Part shown: in pieces, positions 23,901 through 33,480 of the stretch
Position numbering within the stretch: the first letter of the stretch is position 1
How the letters are laid out: the number at the start of each line of letters is the position of its first letter
Notes under the pieces: generated by a model
What the model saw: the letters and a program-made list of their open reading frames with translations, nothing else
What the model was told of the DNA's origin: nothing
Database searches by the model: none
Program-made: the position numbers and the translations under genes
Source: Neoarius graeffei
Lineage: Eukaryota > Chordata > Actinopteri > Siluriformes > Ariidae
Reading direction: 5' to 3'
DNA: 64,000 nucleotides
Assembly (NCBI RefSeq): GCF_027579695.1
Contig: NC_083579.1
Location: 68,725,871-68,789,870 of the forward strand

Positions 23901-26900
23901 TAGTTTATGTGTAATGAGCCTATAATATATAACATTTTCATTTTCTTAAATAACTGATGGAAAATATTGAACTTTTTCACAATATTCAAATTTTTTGAGA
24001 TGCACTAGTATATACAGTGAGACGATATATACACAGGCGAACAATCCAAAATGGCAGGCTAGATCAAAAACGAAAATACGGGCAAAAGGGTCGGTTGAGG
24101 CGCAAACAGTACATCAAAGGCTAAGCGAAGACAAGGACGAGAAACAGGCACAAGGATCATGAAACAGGAAATCAAGACAACGGGTAGAAAGGCTCGGTAA
24201 TGCGTACATGCGTATCGTAATACAGTCCTTGAATAGGCAAACACATAGTTCCTTAATTGAGCTCAGGTGCGCCTTGCTCACGGCGTGCGTGCTGGAGTCC
24301 ACTCGGTGCGCCTTCAGGTGTACGTGCCACAGCGCGCAGGACGGACACTCCATCACTGATGAAGCTGGCAAATCTCGAAATTAATCTAAATCGGAATGAT
24401 ATGGCGATCGGGCCGCTGTGTAAACAGTTTTCAAAATGGTGGCGCTGACACTTCACGTTTGAAGTCTCGCACAAGTCTCGTGAAGATCGCGAGGATAAGC
24501 GACGCCTGCTGTGGACCAAACGAACTACATTCAACACGGCTAAAAAACCGAAAAGGCCGATAAGTGTAATAAAATATGCCAATACGAGTCACGATATAAG
24601 GTTAACAAAACCGAAAACGTAATTGAATAACACGTTAATTAAGAAATAAAGCAAGTTTAAAAATGACTTCAGTTCCCCTTTAATGAGACCCAATTAAAAA
24701 AAAAAAAAAAAGATCACTCACATTTAGCATAGAGGCAGTCCATCATTGACTGAACTACATCCAGTTTGGCCTTGATGGAGAAATTGATGAAGTTTGTGTC
24801 CACGAGAATGTGATAGGGAGGACCGAGCTGAGTGTTGTACTGGAAGAACATACACGATGGATACTTTGGCCTGCGGTGAGAAAGACAGTGTCTCATCACA
24901 CACAATCATCAAAGTCAAGTCAGTCGCCAATTTGGAGAATATTTTCAAGTGTATATAATGCCTTATTGTCATGCTTTAAAATGAAATGTATATACACACG
25001 CACATCATTAGTAACGACCAAAATGAATTAATAAAGCGGGGGGGAAATAATATTAATTATTTTTTTCGTGGTCCGGTTTCCATCAAATCCTGCGCTCTGA
25101 TTGGCTGGCGAGCGGGTCCGTATCCTACGATACGGACCCCAGTTACGGACCTCTGGCGACTCGCTCGTTCACAACAACAACAAACATAGTAGCATTTTTT
25201 GTCAACATTTATCTTTTTTTTTATAAGATTTATTTATAAGATTATCAAAAATCTTATAAATTTTTGCCAGCATTTCTCAGGAGAATAGCATTAATTTTAC
25301 AGCATGGATAGCGATGGCGACAGTGTTCACAGCGAAAGCGAGTTTTACTACCCTGAGGAAGAAGAAATAAAAGAAAACATTTCAGGAGAAAGCTAAAAAC
25401 CTGTAACTGCTGCCAACGCCGAGCAAAAACATGGCTGAATCCTGAATGACCCCTATTTGTATAAATAGGGGACTACATAGGCGGCAAAATGTAGTTTTTC
25501 CCTGCCGTGGAAGTGCACTTGTATACCGAGGAGGAAGACATTTGCATTACAGCCGTGAATGAGGATTCAAAATGGCGCTACGGCTCGGTTTTCCCTTTCG
25601 GGTGCTTTCGTTTTCTGTTAGAATTTGGTAAAGGGGGCGTCGTGGTTCAGGTGGATGGGGCGCCATACCATAAATCCAGGGACCCGGGTTCGATTCCGAC
25701 CCGAGGTAATTTCCCGATCCCTCCCCGTCTCTCTCTCTCCCACTCATTTCCTGTCTCTACACTGTTCTATCCAATAAAGGTGAAAAAAGCCCCCCAAAAA
25801 ATCTAAAAAAAAAAAAAAAAGAATTTGGTAAAGAAAAAAATAAATATATTATTTACCAGCTTAAGGTCGGTCCGTATGGTGAAATACCGTGACCTCGGCC
25901 TTGAATACTGACCTCGGTCACGGTATTTCACAATACGGACCTCCCAGCTGGTAAATAACATATTTATTTGTTATTTTATCATCAAGCACAAAACTATCGA
26001 TAAAATCTTGGCGTCCGGATCCCGGAAAAAGGCGGCCTTGCCTTAGGGCTAATCTCGCATGACGTCACGCGTGGAACCCCGATTATCCGGGTCATTTCGG
26101 TTTATCTGACTCTGTGCTTGTTTAATCACTGAAATTTGAAACTGTTGTAAGCATCTTACAAAAATAACGATGGGAAAGTGCTGCATTGTGTTTGGATGTT
26201 CAAATCCATTTACAACAGGACATTCAGTTCATCAATTTCCGAGAAATGACACTAATCTAAAGCGACAGTGGGTGAGGTTTGTGCAAACGAAGCGGGCAGA
26301 TTTCGCGTCGCCTGCTAATAATAAATCTGATTCATCACCACCAGAACAACCACATGGGAATTATTGGAGCAAAAAAGAAACCCATCTGATCTGACATTTC
26401 GTCAATTCCCCTATTATCGCCCACTTCATATTTTCTTTCAATAATTACACTGAATAAGTGTACGCTTTAAAGATTATATTTCTGCATTTATTGAGGTATA
26501 TGTAAATATTTTCCTTATATTTTGCAGCCGCCAGCTTAGAATAAAAATCCACAAACCAATCTGTGTTTCCAATTCTCTCTGGCTGGTGGTGCACTATCGG
26601 CGGTGAGCGGGACTGTCGTGAACTGGCATCTGTTTCTTGTCTTAGGGGCTCGAAAAGATAACCATTTACTCCGGAATATCCTTGATAACCATCTGCCCCT
26701 TCATCCGACATATAAGAATCCCAATCAGGATCAGAATTCTCTCAAAAACATGATTCCATACCGAGACCGGTCTAACCACTGCTGCGCACGGGAACGAAAT
26801 TGATACCGGGATCTTTGTTAGACGTATGACATCACGCACCCCTTCAGGATTTTCCGGTTCAGTCTCGGCAGATTCCGTGAAAATGGGCTGATCTTATTGA

Positions 26901-29900
26901 TTCTCCGTTAATCTATGGCCTTTTGGATCAGCTATGGTTCGAAAACACATGGTCAGTCAACATAATGACTGTTGCTTTGTACAAGGAAAACAGTAGGGTT
27001 TAGGGACATGACAGTCACTTTAAGCAACATGGAAAGAAATAAACCTCAACGATTCTTACACTTCTTCTTCTTTGATGGCTGCTGGATCTACTTTCTTCTT
27101 TTTCTCTGTTTTTTGTCGATCCTTCTCCTTTCTTGGTAATAAAGAAAAAAAATCAGAGTGAAATGTTAGATTTGGCACGCACAGTACGCTTTCATATCGC
27201 ATATGAGAGTTTGTGCGCAGAACACACTTTAACTGAATTACTTACATTCTGTGATCTCTTAAACTTATCATCCTTTTCACTGCAGCATATTTCTGCTTCT
27301 TCTGTTTCCCCTGATCATTAAAAAAAACAAGTCCAAAAGGTTACCATTGAAATAATTTTCACCTTAACATCTCTAAAACCACGGAGTTGATTACAGTTCC
27401 TTTTTAAATCACAAACAGACCATTAGTGTTGGCAAACAACTGATCAAGGGATCAATCAAATCAATCACACAACCAATAACTGCCACAGACTTAGGTGGTG
27501 TTTACATTAGACCGTATCCGTCTCGTTTTCGTCGCGGATGCACTGTCCGTTCACATTAAAACGCCGGGAAACGACTCCACAGGCGGAACAACTTGAATCC
27601 GCCAGGGCCCACGTATTCAATCCATTACGTATCTGATCCGGTGCTGTGTAAACATTGAGGAACGAGGATACGCTGTGCTGAGCTCTAGCTGACATCGTCA
27701 TTGGACAACGTCACTGTGACATCCACCTTCATGATTCGCTGGCGTTGGTCATGCCACGTTGGTCATGTGATGCGACTGCTGAAAAACGGCGCGGACTTTC
27801 ACTTCCTGCTATTTGTCCCGAATCACTGCTCGTGCGCTTCACTCGCGCGCTCTGTGAGCTGCGCAGGGCCGGAGTGCGCACCCTCCAGAGGGCACTCGCT
27901 GTTCAGGGCGGAGTGATTTGGAGCGCAGGATGCCTGCAGAGCCGAGCGTATCCGTGTATTGGCGTTGCTGTGTGCACGCGAATCGTGTATTGGCGTTGCT
28001 GTGTGCACGCGAATCGTTTTAAAAACGTTAATCTGATGATCCGCTGATACGGTCTAATGTAAACACCACCTTAATGGGCACACGTGGCAGCTCACGTTCG
28101 TGCCAAATAAGAAAACGAGACACCATCCTCTTAATCTAGAAAGTACAACAGAAACTCCACTTCCTCGTTAATCTGGTGAGGCGCAGAGCTGCTACAGTTC
28201 GACTCAACAATCATCCAAAGCACTCTTACCCCTTTTCCACCAAATCAGTTCCAGGGCTGGTTCGGGGCCAGTGCTGGTGCTGGTTCACAACTTATTCAAC
28301 TTGCGAGCCAGCTGAGAACCAGTTTGCTTTTCCATAGCTCGCGGTGCTAAGGGGAGCCACGTCATTACGTCGCTGTATACGTCAGTTACATCATTGTATA
28401 CATCATTACGTCGCTGTATACGTCAGTTACGTCGCTACGTTTGCATAAACCTTGGCGCGAATATCGAAGCAAAAACAACAAGGAAGAAGCAGCAGCAACA
28501 ACAATAATAATAATAATGGATGACTTCGCGTTTGTACAGCTGCGGCTTCTCGTCGCTTAAAAATGGCGATCTTTCGCGGTCTTGTTATTGTTGTTGGTCT
28601 TAACAACTCCGCCCCCCTGCTGACGTAAGCGGTTCTTTCCTCTGGCCCAGCAGAGAGTTGGTGCTAGCCTGGAACCGGTTTTTCTGGCCCCAGAGCCAGT
28701 TCTTTGTCAGTGGAAACAGAAAACCCGGTTCCAAACTAAGCACTGGCCCCGAACCAGCCCTGGAACTGCTTTGGTGGAAAAGGGGCATTTGACAGCCTAC
28801 TTCATTATCTGGTACACCAATACCCGCTCACAGGCCAACAGGAAACGAACAGATTGTGCACAAAGCCTCAAAAATAATCAGATAATAATATAACCACACA
28901 TTAGCGTACACCAAATACATTCAGAGAAGAGAGTAAAATAACCTCCGACTCCCAATTGCTGGGTTTCAGTCACATGACTTTTCTCAGCGGTTTTAACCGG
29001 AAGTGAAATAGTCGGTGGTCTAAACAGCTAGCGATAACTTATCAGAGTACAGTGGATATAAAAAGTGTACACACCCTGTTAAAATGATAGGTTATTCTGA
29101 TTTTAAAAAATGAGACCACAAGAAATCATTTCAAAACTTTCCCCACCTTTAAAGTGCATATCACGGGTAAATTAAGGAGCAAGATCAATGCAATTCTCCT
29201 ATTTTAGATTAAACTTTGGTCAAATATCTGTAACATTCTGCATTTTGTGCAATTTTTTTTCCCTTGCGCAATACCAGAAAAATTCAGCTGAAATCGAGCC
29301 ATTTGAGGTGAATTGGTCCGCCTCTGAAAAAACTTGGCATTTGGATTTCCCGGCAAACATTGATTTTCGTGACGTCGCGTGCGGGACGCCTCCCTCTGAA
29401 TCCTACGTCAGCGCTGGTTTGTTTATGGGTTGTTTTACAATCAGGGTACAAAGTTTGTGTCACAGGGGTCCAAAATTCAAATTGATTCAAACTGGTTCTT
29501 GTACCAGCGGCACAGTGGTGTAGTGGTTAGCGCTGTCGCCTCACAGCAAGAAGGTCCTGGGTTTGAGCCCCGTGGCCGGCGAGGGCCTTTCTGTGCGGAG
29601 TTTGCATGTTCTCCCCGTGTCCACGTGGGTTTCCTCCGGGTGCTCCGGTTTCCCCCACAGTCCAAAGACATGCAGGTTAGGTTAACTGGTGACTCTAAAT
29701 TGACCGTAGGTGTGAATGTGAGTGTGAATGGTTGTCTGTGTCTATGTGTCAGCCCTGTGATGACCTGGCGACTTGTCCAGGGTGTACCCCGCCTTTCGCC
29801 CGTAGTCAGCTGGGATAGGCTCCAGCTTGCCTGCGACCCTGTAGAACAGGATAAAGCGGCTAGAGATAATGAGATGAGATGGTTCTTGTACCAGTTTTTA

Positions 29901-32698
29901 AGTGAAGGACAAGTTAAAGAACAGATTTCAGGTAATTTTTTGACGTGTGTATGGTAGTTTTGCGTAATCTGCTATAAGATGGGAGAAACAAATGAGGATG
30001 GGTTCCCTTTTGAGTCTGGTTCCTCTCAAGGTTTCTTCCTCATGTCGTCTGGGGGAGTTTTTCCTTGCCACCGTCGCCACAGGCTTGCTCATTGGGGATA
30101 GATTAGGGATAAAATTAGCTCATGTTTTAAGTCGTTCAAATTCTGTAAAGCTGCTTTGCGACAATGTTTATTGTTAAAAGCGCTGTACAAATAAACTTGA
30201 TTTGAAACTTGAAACAAATGAAGTGATTCTCGGAGAGGACATTTTTTTTTTTGACAATTCCGAATCCACTACTTCCATAGTGCTTTTAAATATAAGGCTG
30301 TAAGCTTTGTGTTAGTTGTCTCTAATATTTATGTCCCAATATCTTGACCACATTTTAGGATGAAAATAATCATTTTAGATATGTTATTTTATATTGAAAA
30401 ATTAGCTGTCTCGGAGAGGACATTTTTTTGACACAATTACATACTAATTTGATCAAAATAGTCTGAAAACTTACTGGCATTCAACATTAAAACTTAACTA
30501 TAAGTTTTAAACTTATAAACTTATAAGTTTAAGTTTTATCCCGCCTCTCGCCCATAGTCAGCTCTAGCTTGCCTGCGACCCTGTACAGGATAAGCGGCTA
30601 CAGATAATGGATGGATGGACGGATTTTGATCTTTCCAGTATTAATCTGTATGTTAAGTCTTAATTTACATTGTTATCAAGCATGTGACAAACTTGAAGCT
30701 TGGCTCCTTCAGATGGATCCGTTTTGCTGTTTGGACAGACTATAGCCTATTACTCTGTTAAAGCTGCACTCTTTATTCTGATGATATTAAAGTGCATATT
30801 CTGGACCAATTTTGTTTTTTTATATGAAAGTATGTCCCTTTACACACTCATCCAGAAAGATAATTTTGCACAAGGCCATCTGTCTACAGCAGAAAAAAAA
30901 AAAAAAACATCTGGAAAATTCCCAAGGGAGTCTGGAGCCAGATTCGTGACGTCACCTGCGGAAGCGCCAGCAGGCTGCGCGAGCTTTGCACGGTTTCAGT
31001 GCACAGCCTGTGTAGACCAAACGCTCCCATTTCTCTCTCATTGTCCAGTCTTTTGGGAAACGATGAGTACTAATCCCAGCAAGATTGGTGTTGCTACACC
31101 CTCCTACGATACATCTGTTAACCATTTTAATAATTACTCGATAACGTTGAAGAAATTTGCAGAAAACCACCAGGTCGTTTTCTCATAAACAAACCAGCGC
31201 TGACGTAGGATTCAGAGGGAGGCGTCCCGCACGCGACGTCACCAAAATCAATGTTTGCCGGGAAATCCAAATGCCAAGTTTTTTCAGAGGCGGACCAATT
31301 CACCTCAAATGGCTTGATTTCAACTGAATTTTTCTGGTATTGCGCAAGGGAAAAAAAATTGCACAAAATGCAGAATGTGACAGATATTTGACCAAAGTTT
31401 AATCTAAAATAGGAGAATTGCATTGATCTTGCTTCTGAATTTACCCGTGATATGCACTTTAAAGGTGGGGAAAGTTTTGAAATGATTTCTTGTGGTCTCA
31501 TTTTTTTTAAAATCAGAATAACCTATCATTTTAATGGGGTGTGTACACTTTTTATATCCACTATACTCTGATAAGTTATCGCTAAAAAAATTGCACAAAA
31601 TGCAGAATGTTACAGATATTTGTCCAAAGTTTAATCTAAAATAGGAGAATTGCATTGATCTTGCTCCTGAATTTACCCATGATATGCACTTTAATCTGTT
31701 AATGTACAAGTCATTAGGGGCGGCACGGTGGTGTAGTGGTTAGCGCTGTCGCCTCACAGCAAGAAGGTCCGGGTTCGAGCCCCGTGGCCGGTGAGGGCCT
31801 TTCTGTGCGGAGTTTGCATGTTCTCCCCGTGTCCGCGTGGGTTTCCTCCGGGTGCTCCGGTTTCCCCCACAGTCCAAAGACATGCAGGTTAGGTTAACTG
31901 GTGACTCTAAATTGACTGTAGGTGTGAATGTGAGTGTGAATGGTTGTCTGTGTCTATGTGTCAGCCCTGTGATGACCTGGCGACTTGTCCAGGGTGTACC
32001 CCGCCTTTCGCCCGTAGTCAGCTGGGATAGGCTCCAGCTTGCCTGCGACCCTGTAGGACAGGATAAAGCGGCTAGAGATAATGAGATGAGATGAGTACAA
32101 GTCATTACTGTTACACATCTATTTCGATCACGATTACTGATACCGGTTTAAGTCCATCCATACAGTTATTCTCGTCCATCCTCTTCTCCTATATCTGTAC
32201 CTACTAGATTAACACACATTACTGGCACTTCATTGTTTGTTGATTGATTATTGAACTGTACTGAACTGAACTCAGTCACCACCAGCATTGATGTGTGACA
32301 ATAAAAGAATCCTGAATCATTTAACAAACAAACAAACAAACAAACATTAATGTCTTTAACCATTTAGCAAAACACAGCTAGCTAGCAAAGTTCACTTCGC
32401 TCTCAATGGAAACTCATTGGCACTCAGAACTCAACCATTTTTGAGAAATAGTCCAGCTATAAATTAGTATTTATTTATTTAATTGATATGCTGCTGTGAT
32501 CTGAGTCCTCAAACAGTGTTCCGTTGTATAGTAATGTATAATGATAATAAATTATCTATCTATCTATCTATGGAAACTCACTGGCACTCAGAACTCAACC
32601 ATTTTTGACAAATAACCCAGCTATTAATTCGTATCATGTTGTGGAGCAAATATTTATGTAAATCTGTTTCATAATTAAATTAAATAAACCCTTACCAT
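11914..32698 (-). CDS. fcf1: FCF1, rRNA-processing PIN-domain protein (whole gene span)
   Basis: Eight coding exons join in phase to 197 codons, next to 198 in human FCF1: 32696-32698, 27246-27310, 27060-27131, 24722-24870, 21732-21804, 14818-14905, 14617-14711 and 11914-11962. FCF1 (yeast Fcf1/Utp24) is the PIN endonuclease of the nucleolar small-subunit processome, acting in 18S rRNA maturation. PIN acidic residues are visible: Asp71 in HILVDTNF, Asp103 and Glu108 in ITDCVMAEL, Asp141-142 in TYADDCL, Asp160 and Asp162 in ATVDRDL. The C-terminus is [15 protein letters not shown]. All introns have GT/AG borders, and no frameshift or stop is seen, so the gene looks intact. The introns hold Kolobok-like, hAT, Tc1, LINE and SINE insertions. 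The 5' end is head-to-head with the plus-strand gene at 35.2 kb. Confidence 0.96.
12393..13024 (-). mobile_element. Kolobok-like non-autonomous element, copy A
   Basis: The ends TTAAAGCGCATATA and GATATGCACTTTAG correspond to AGTGCATAT inverted repeats bordered by TTAA (right border mutated to TTAG). It sits within the tandem array, whose sequence resumes on both sides. The TTAA borders and the retained THAP exon together point to the Kolobok superfamily. Confidence 0.75.
12515..12688 (-). pseudogene. THAP-domain 5' exon of a Kolobok-like transposase (copy A)
   Basis: The frame encodes [35 protein letters not shown]. It has the first two cysteines, the HRFPKD motif and the tryptophan of a THAP zinc finger. 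The later Cys-x2-His pair is missing, because coding stops at what would be the end of exon 1. It cannot form a complete finger. Confidence 0.7.
13963..14338 (+). mobile_element. Mermaid/V-SINE, full length
   Basis: Full structure, with target duplication AGTGTGTGTCTA at 13951-13962 and 14339-14350. Confidence 0.97.
14617..14711 (-). CDS. fcf1: FCF1 exon 7
   Basis: Encodes [17 protein letters not shown] and [14 protein letters not shown], then AG of Arg182. Acceptor CTGACTAG, donor GTAATC. The VDRD motif gives acidic PIN residues. Confidence 0.96.
14818..14905 (-). CDS. fcf1: FCF1 exon 6
   Basis: Encodes [16 protein letters not shown] and [13 protein letters not shown]. Acceptor TTTATAG, donor GTAAGA. 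Only 106 bp of intron separates it from exon 7. Confidence 0.96.
15150..15513 (-). mobile_element. Mermaid/V-SINE, minus strand
   Basis: Full structure with target duplication GCTCTTGAATTT at 15138-15149 and 15514-15525. It lacks one copy of the short GTGAATGTGA repeat seen in its relatives. A G tract lies just upstream (15045-15068). Confidence 0.97.
16041..17315. mobile_element. hAT-like element inside the LINE
   Basis: Ends CAGAGATGCCAACC and GGTTGGCATCTCTG are perfect inverted repeats, flanked by CGGATG at 16035-16040 and 17316-17321. The LINE reading frame continues across the gap. hAT duplications are usually eight bases; six are visible. The interior holds a Mermaid SINE and no transposase. 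Confidence 0.8.
16482..16857 (-). mobile_element. Mermaid/V-SINE nested in the hAT element
   Basis: Full structure, with target duplication AATATGTAATAT at 16470-16481 and 16858-16869. This is the third layer: SINE in hAT in LINE. Confidence 0.97.
17412..18106. mobile_element. Harbinger-like element, shorter relative of 6257-7448
   Basis: It starts TGGCCCTTTTCCACTAC and ends GTGGAAAAGCGGCA. The right end is partly duplicated: GGAAAAGCGGCATAAG occurs twice, 22 bp apart. Flanks TAT and TAA fit a mutated three-base target duplication. The LINE sequence GGACTAT/GTCTCTCGG is split here. Confidence 0.8.
18800..19686 (-). pseudogene. Tc1-like transposase, inactive
   Basis: 19686-19246 encodes the helix-turn-helix half ([33 protein letters not shown]) and the start of the DDE domain. 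The first catalytic motif reads [12 protein letters not shown], with Asn where the family has Asp. 19006-18800 encodes [15 protein letters not shown] with the final Glu. Frame changes and a stop lie between, so this copy cannot make active enzyme. Confidence 0.88.
19868..20705. mobile_element. hAT-like non-autonomous element
   Basis: It begins CAGGGCTTTGAACCGG and ends GGTTCAAAGCCCTG. A perfect eight-base target duplication, CTTTGCAC, is present at 19860-19867 and 20706-20713. The interior repeats CCGGTTC/GAACCGG motifs and carries no transposase. Confidence 0.93.
21022..21286. other. FCF1 intron, no feature recognised
   Basis: AT-rich, mostly unique-looking sequence between two mobile elements. 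Confidence 0.5.
21287..21665 (+). mobile_element. Mermaid/V-SINE, full length
   Basis: Full structure, with target duplication ATAAAATGTGACT at 21274-21286 and 21666-21678. It sits 66 bp from an FCF1 exon. Confidence 0.97.
21732..21804 (-). CDS. fcf1: FCF1 exon 5
   Basis: Completes Cys97 and encodes [15 protein letters not shown] and GMKYRVAL. Acceptor GCTTCAG, donor GTAACA. Carries PIN residues Asp103 and Glu108. Confidence 0.96.
22522..24008 (-). mobile_element. Tc1-like transposon, CTAGTGCATCTC family
   Basis: Ends CTAGTGCATCTCAAAAAATT and its near-complement, with TA borders at 22520-22521 and 24009-24010. At 1,487 bp it is standard Tc1 size. The coding region is on the minus strand and degraded. 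Confidence 0.95.
22796..23717 (-). pseudogene. Tc1-like transposase, frameshifted
   Basis: 23717-23334 gives the N-terminal half ([33 protein letters not shown] with the first Asp). 23227-22796 gives the C-terminal half ([19 protein letters not shown] with the second Asp, [13 protein letters not shown] with Glu). All three catalytic residues survive, but the halves are in different frames. Confidence 0.92.
24722..24870 (-). CDS. fcf1: FCF1 exon 4
   Basis: Encodes [40 protein letters not shown] and SMMDCLYAK. Acceptor CTCACCGCAG, donor GTGAGT. It begins the PIN domain with Asp71. Confidence 0.97.
25634..25820 (+). mobile_element. tRNA-derived SINE (same family as 11201-11366)
   Basis: Starts GGGGCGTCGTGGTTCAGG, B-box GGGTTCGATTCC, pyrimidine-rich body, CCAATAAAGG and a poly-A tail. 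Perfect target duplication GAATTTGGTAAAG at 25621-25633 and 25821-25833. Confidence 0.95.
25840..25969. repeat. ~60-bp inverted repeat (hairpin)
   Basis: The arm from AAATAAATATATTATTTACC through GTGAAATACCGTGACC is followed after about 13 bases by its near-complement. Confidence 0.85.
26170..26394 (+). pseudogene. THAP-domain exon of a DNA transposon
   Basis: [37 protein letters not shown] has the THAP C-x4-C pattern, the FPR motif and Trp. The distal Cys-x2-His and AVPTIF-type motif are absent, and the frame runs into unrelated residues and stops. It differs clearly from the two THAP exons at 12.5 and 31.0 kb. A possible element end is CAGTCACT before TTAA near 27015. Confidence 0.7.
27060..27131 (-). 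CDS. fcf1: FCF1 exon 3
   Basis: Encodes [19 protein letters not shown] and KEEE with the GT of Val47. A lysine-rich linker matching human KEKDRLKPKKKEKKDPSALK. Acceptor TTACCAAG, donor GTAAGA. Confidence 0.94.
27246..27310 (-). CDS. fcf1: FCF1 exon 2
   Basis: Encodes [20 protein letters not shown] and R, then AT of Ile23, after ATG in exon 1. Acceptor TGATCAG, donor GTAAGT. Human reads MGKQKKTRKYATMKRMLSL. Confidence 0.95.
27494..28070. mobile_element. Harbinger-like MITE (GGTGGTGTTTACATTAGACC ends)
   Basis: Perfect terminal inverted repeats of at least 24 bp, with TTA at 27491-27493 and 28071-28073. The interior has a duplicated segment (CGTGTATTGGCGTTGCTGTG twice near 27950-28000). Confidence 0.9.
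28227..28786. mobile_element. MITE with CCCCTTTTCCACC ends
   Basis: Inverted repeats of about 45 bp (CCAGGGCTGGTTCGGGGCCA and complement). Contains an (AAT)n run near 28500 and no ORF. Target duplication unclear. Confidence 0.85.
29149..29428 (-). mobile_element. Kolobok-like element, copy C, truncated and inverted
   Basis: The AGTGCATATC terminus after TTAA is on the left. It matches the right half of copies A and B in reverse and breaks off at GTTTGTTTATG. Left flank 29053-29148 is a Tc1-type terminus (CAGTGGATATAAAAAGTGTA) shared with copy B. Confidence 0.85.
29508..29879 (+). mobile_element. Mermaid/V-SINE, full length
   Basis: Full structure, with target duplication TGGTTCTTGTACCAG at 29493-29507 and 29880-29894. 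Confidence 0.97.
29995..30205 (+). mobile_element. Fish LINE 3'-tail-like repeat
   Basis: GGTTCCTCTCAAGGTTTCTT, GGGAGTTTTTCCTTGCCACC, AAAGCTGCTTTGCGACAAT and GCGCTGTACAAATAAACTTG form a widespread fish retroposon 3' end. No coding part remains. Confidence 0.65.
30543..30622 (+). mobile_element. SINE tail fragment, GATGGATGG-ending subtype
   Basis: Short tail (CCGCCTCTCGCCCATAGTC ... GATAAGCGGCTACAGATAAT) ending in GGATGG repeats rather than ATGAG. Confidence 0.75.
30787..31462 (-). mobile_element. Kolobok-like non-autonomous element, copy B
   Basis: Most complete copy: TTAA-AGTGCATATTC at the left and GATATGCACT-TTAA at the right. Contains an A tract at 30892-30907 and the THAP exon. It lies within a Tc1-type sequence shared, inverted, with copy C. 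Confidence 0.85.
30952..31125 (-). pseudogene. THAP-domain 5' exon of a Kolobok-like transposase (copy B)
   Basis: [37 protein letters not shown], nearly identical to copy A. Ends before the second half of the zinc finger. Confidence 0.7.
31583..31694 (-). mobile_element. Kolobok-like element, right-end fragment (copy D)
   Basis: About 110 bp of the right terminus (TTGCACAAAATGCAGAATG ... GATATGCACTTTAA), joined directly to the Tc1-type flank of copy B. Confidence 0.85.
31717..32094 (+). mobile_element. Mermaid/V-SINE, full length
   Basis: Full structure, with target duplication GTACAAGTCATTA at 31704-31716 and 32095-32107. Confidence 0.97.
32696..32698 (-). CDS. fcf1: FCF1 exon 1: start codon only
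   Basis: The minus strand reads AGAAATG followed by donor GTAAGG, and exon 2 begins with the codon after Met in FCF1. The 5' UTR would extend toward about 32770. In the other promoter units the site reads ATG-GTCAGG (about 33250 and 34360) or ACG-GTCCGG (about 33607), so only this copy keeps the consensus donor. The transcript was not observed; this start is inferred. Confidence 0.75.
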
Positions 32699-32770
32699 TT
32701 CTATTTTCTGTAGAAATAAAACACAGTAGACCAAACCCCTCGTGTCAAGGCGACGAAACAAGTCAACGTT

Positions 32771-32778
32771 TGACGTCA
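32771..32778. promoter_or_regulatory. CRE palindrome TGACGTCA, unit 1
   Basis: Full CREB/ATF consensus about 75 bp upstream of the FCF1 ATG. Equivalent sites lie at 33331-33338, 33683-33690 and 35147-35154. Confidence 0.6.
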
Positions 32779-33330
32779 TCAAAAAGCGACGTCGCACTTC
32801 TTCAGCTTGCTTTTTTTTTTTAAATTAAATTCAAAAATAAACAGAATTATTTTATATTATAACATAAAATCATACCTCCTCTGAAAATATAATCTGAAAA
32901 GAAAACTTATCAAATACATATATATACAATATATGTAAAATGGGAAAAAAACCCCAAGGGGTTTATGAAAGGTTAACTTCTGCTATGAATGTGTACAGTA
33001 TATTTGCATGGGGATTGTTTATATATTTCAGACATTTTTGTAACAAGGACAGTTCATTCTTAAGAGCAGGCCATGAAGGGGGGGATTTGGCATATCGACA
33101 CTTGTGTATGTAATATTTTGTAGAAAATAATGAGATTATTCACCAAAAACTCAACCATTTTTGACAAATAGCCCAGTTATTAATTCGTATCATGATGCGG
33201 AGCAAAGATGTTATGTAAATCTGTTTCATAATTAAATTAAATAAACCCTGACCATTTTTTCTATTTTCTGTAGAAATAAAACACAGTAGACTAAACCCCT
33301 CGTGTCAAGGCGACGAAACAAGTCAACGTT

Positions 33331-33338
33331 TGACGTCA
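33331..33338. promoter_or_regulatory. CRE palindrome, unit 2
   Basis: TGACGTCA in the same context as unit 1. Confidence 0.5.
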
Positions 33339-33425
33339 TCAAAAAGCGACGTTGCACTTCTTCAGCTTGCTAACGGATATCAGCCCTCAAACAGTGTTCC
33401 GCTGTATAGTAATGTGTAATGACAA

Positions 33426-33427
<2 letters not shown>

Positions 33428-33480
<53 letters not shown>
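33428..33480. repeat. (TCTA)n microsatellite
   Basis: About 13 uninterrupted tetranucleotides within promoter unit 3; shorter versions occur at 32548-32571 and 34229-34239. Confidence 0.97.

Larger units (their letters stand above)
21867..24683. mobile_element. TTAA-flanked MITE copy 2, split by a ~2.25-kb insertion
   Basis: The left part 21867-22174 matches 258-560 and the right part 24425-24683 matches 645-925. The ends AGGGGAACAGAAGG and CTTCAGTTCCCCT are bordered by TTAA. The insertion starts CCTGTGTCCGAAATCGCTCC, a terminus-like sequence, and contains a Tc1-like element. The matching right terminus of the insertion is not obvious. Confidence 0.75.
25037..25980 (+). mobile_element. Unclassified DNA-element remnant with acidic ORF and foldback
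   Basis: Contains mirrored GGTCCGTAT/ATACGGACC motifs (about 25110-25137 and 25875-25942) and a short frame from 25303, [20 protein letters not shown], ending soon after. That acidic start looks like the first exon of a transposase, but I cannot assign a superfamily. A SINE (25634-25820) is inserted in it. Confidence 0.5.
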
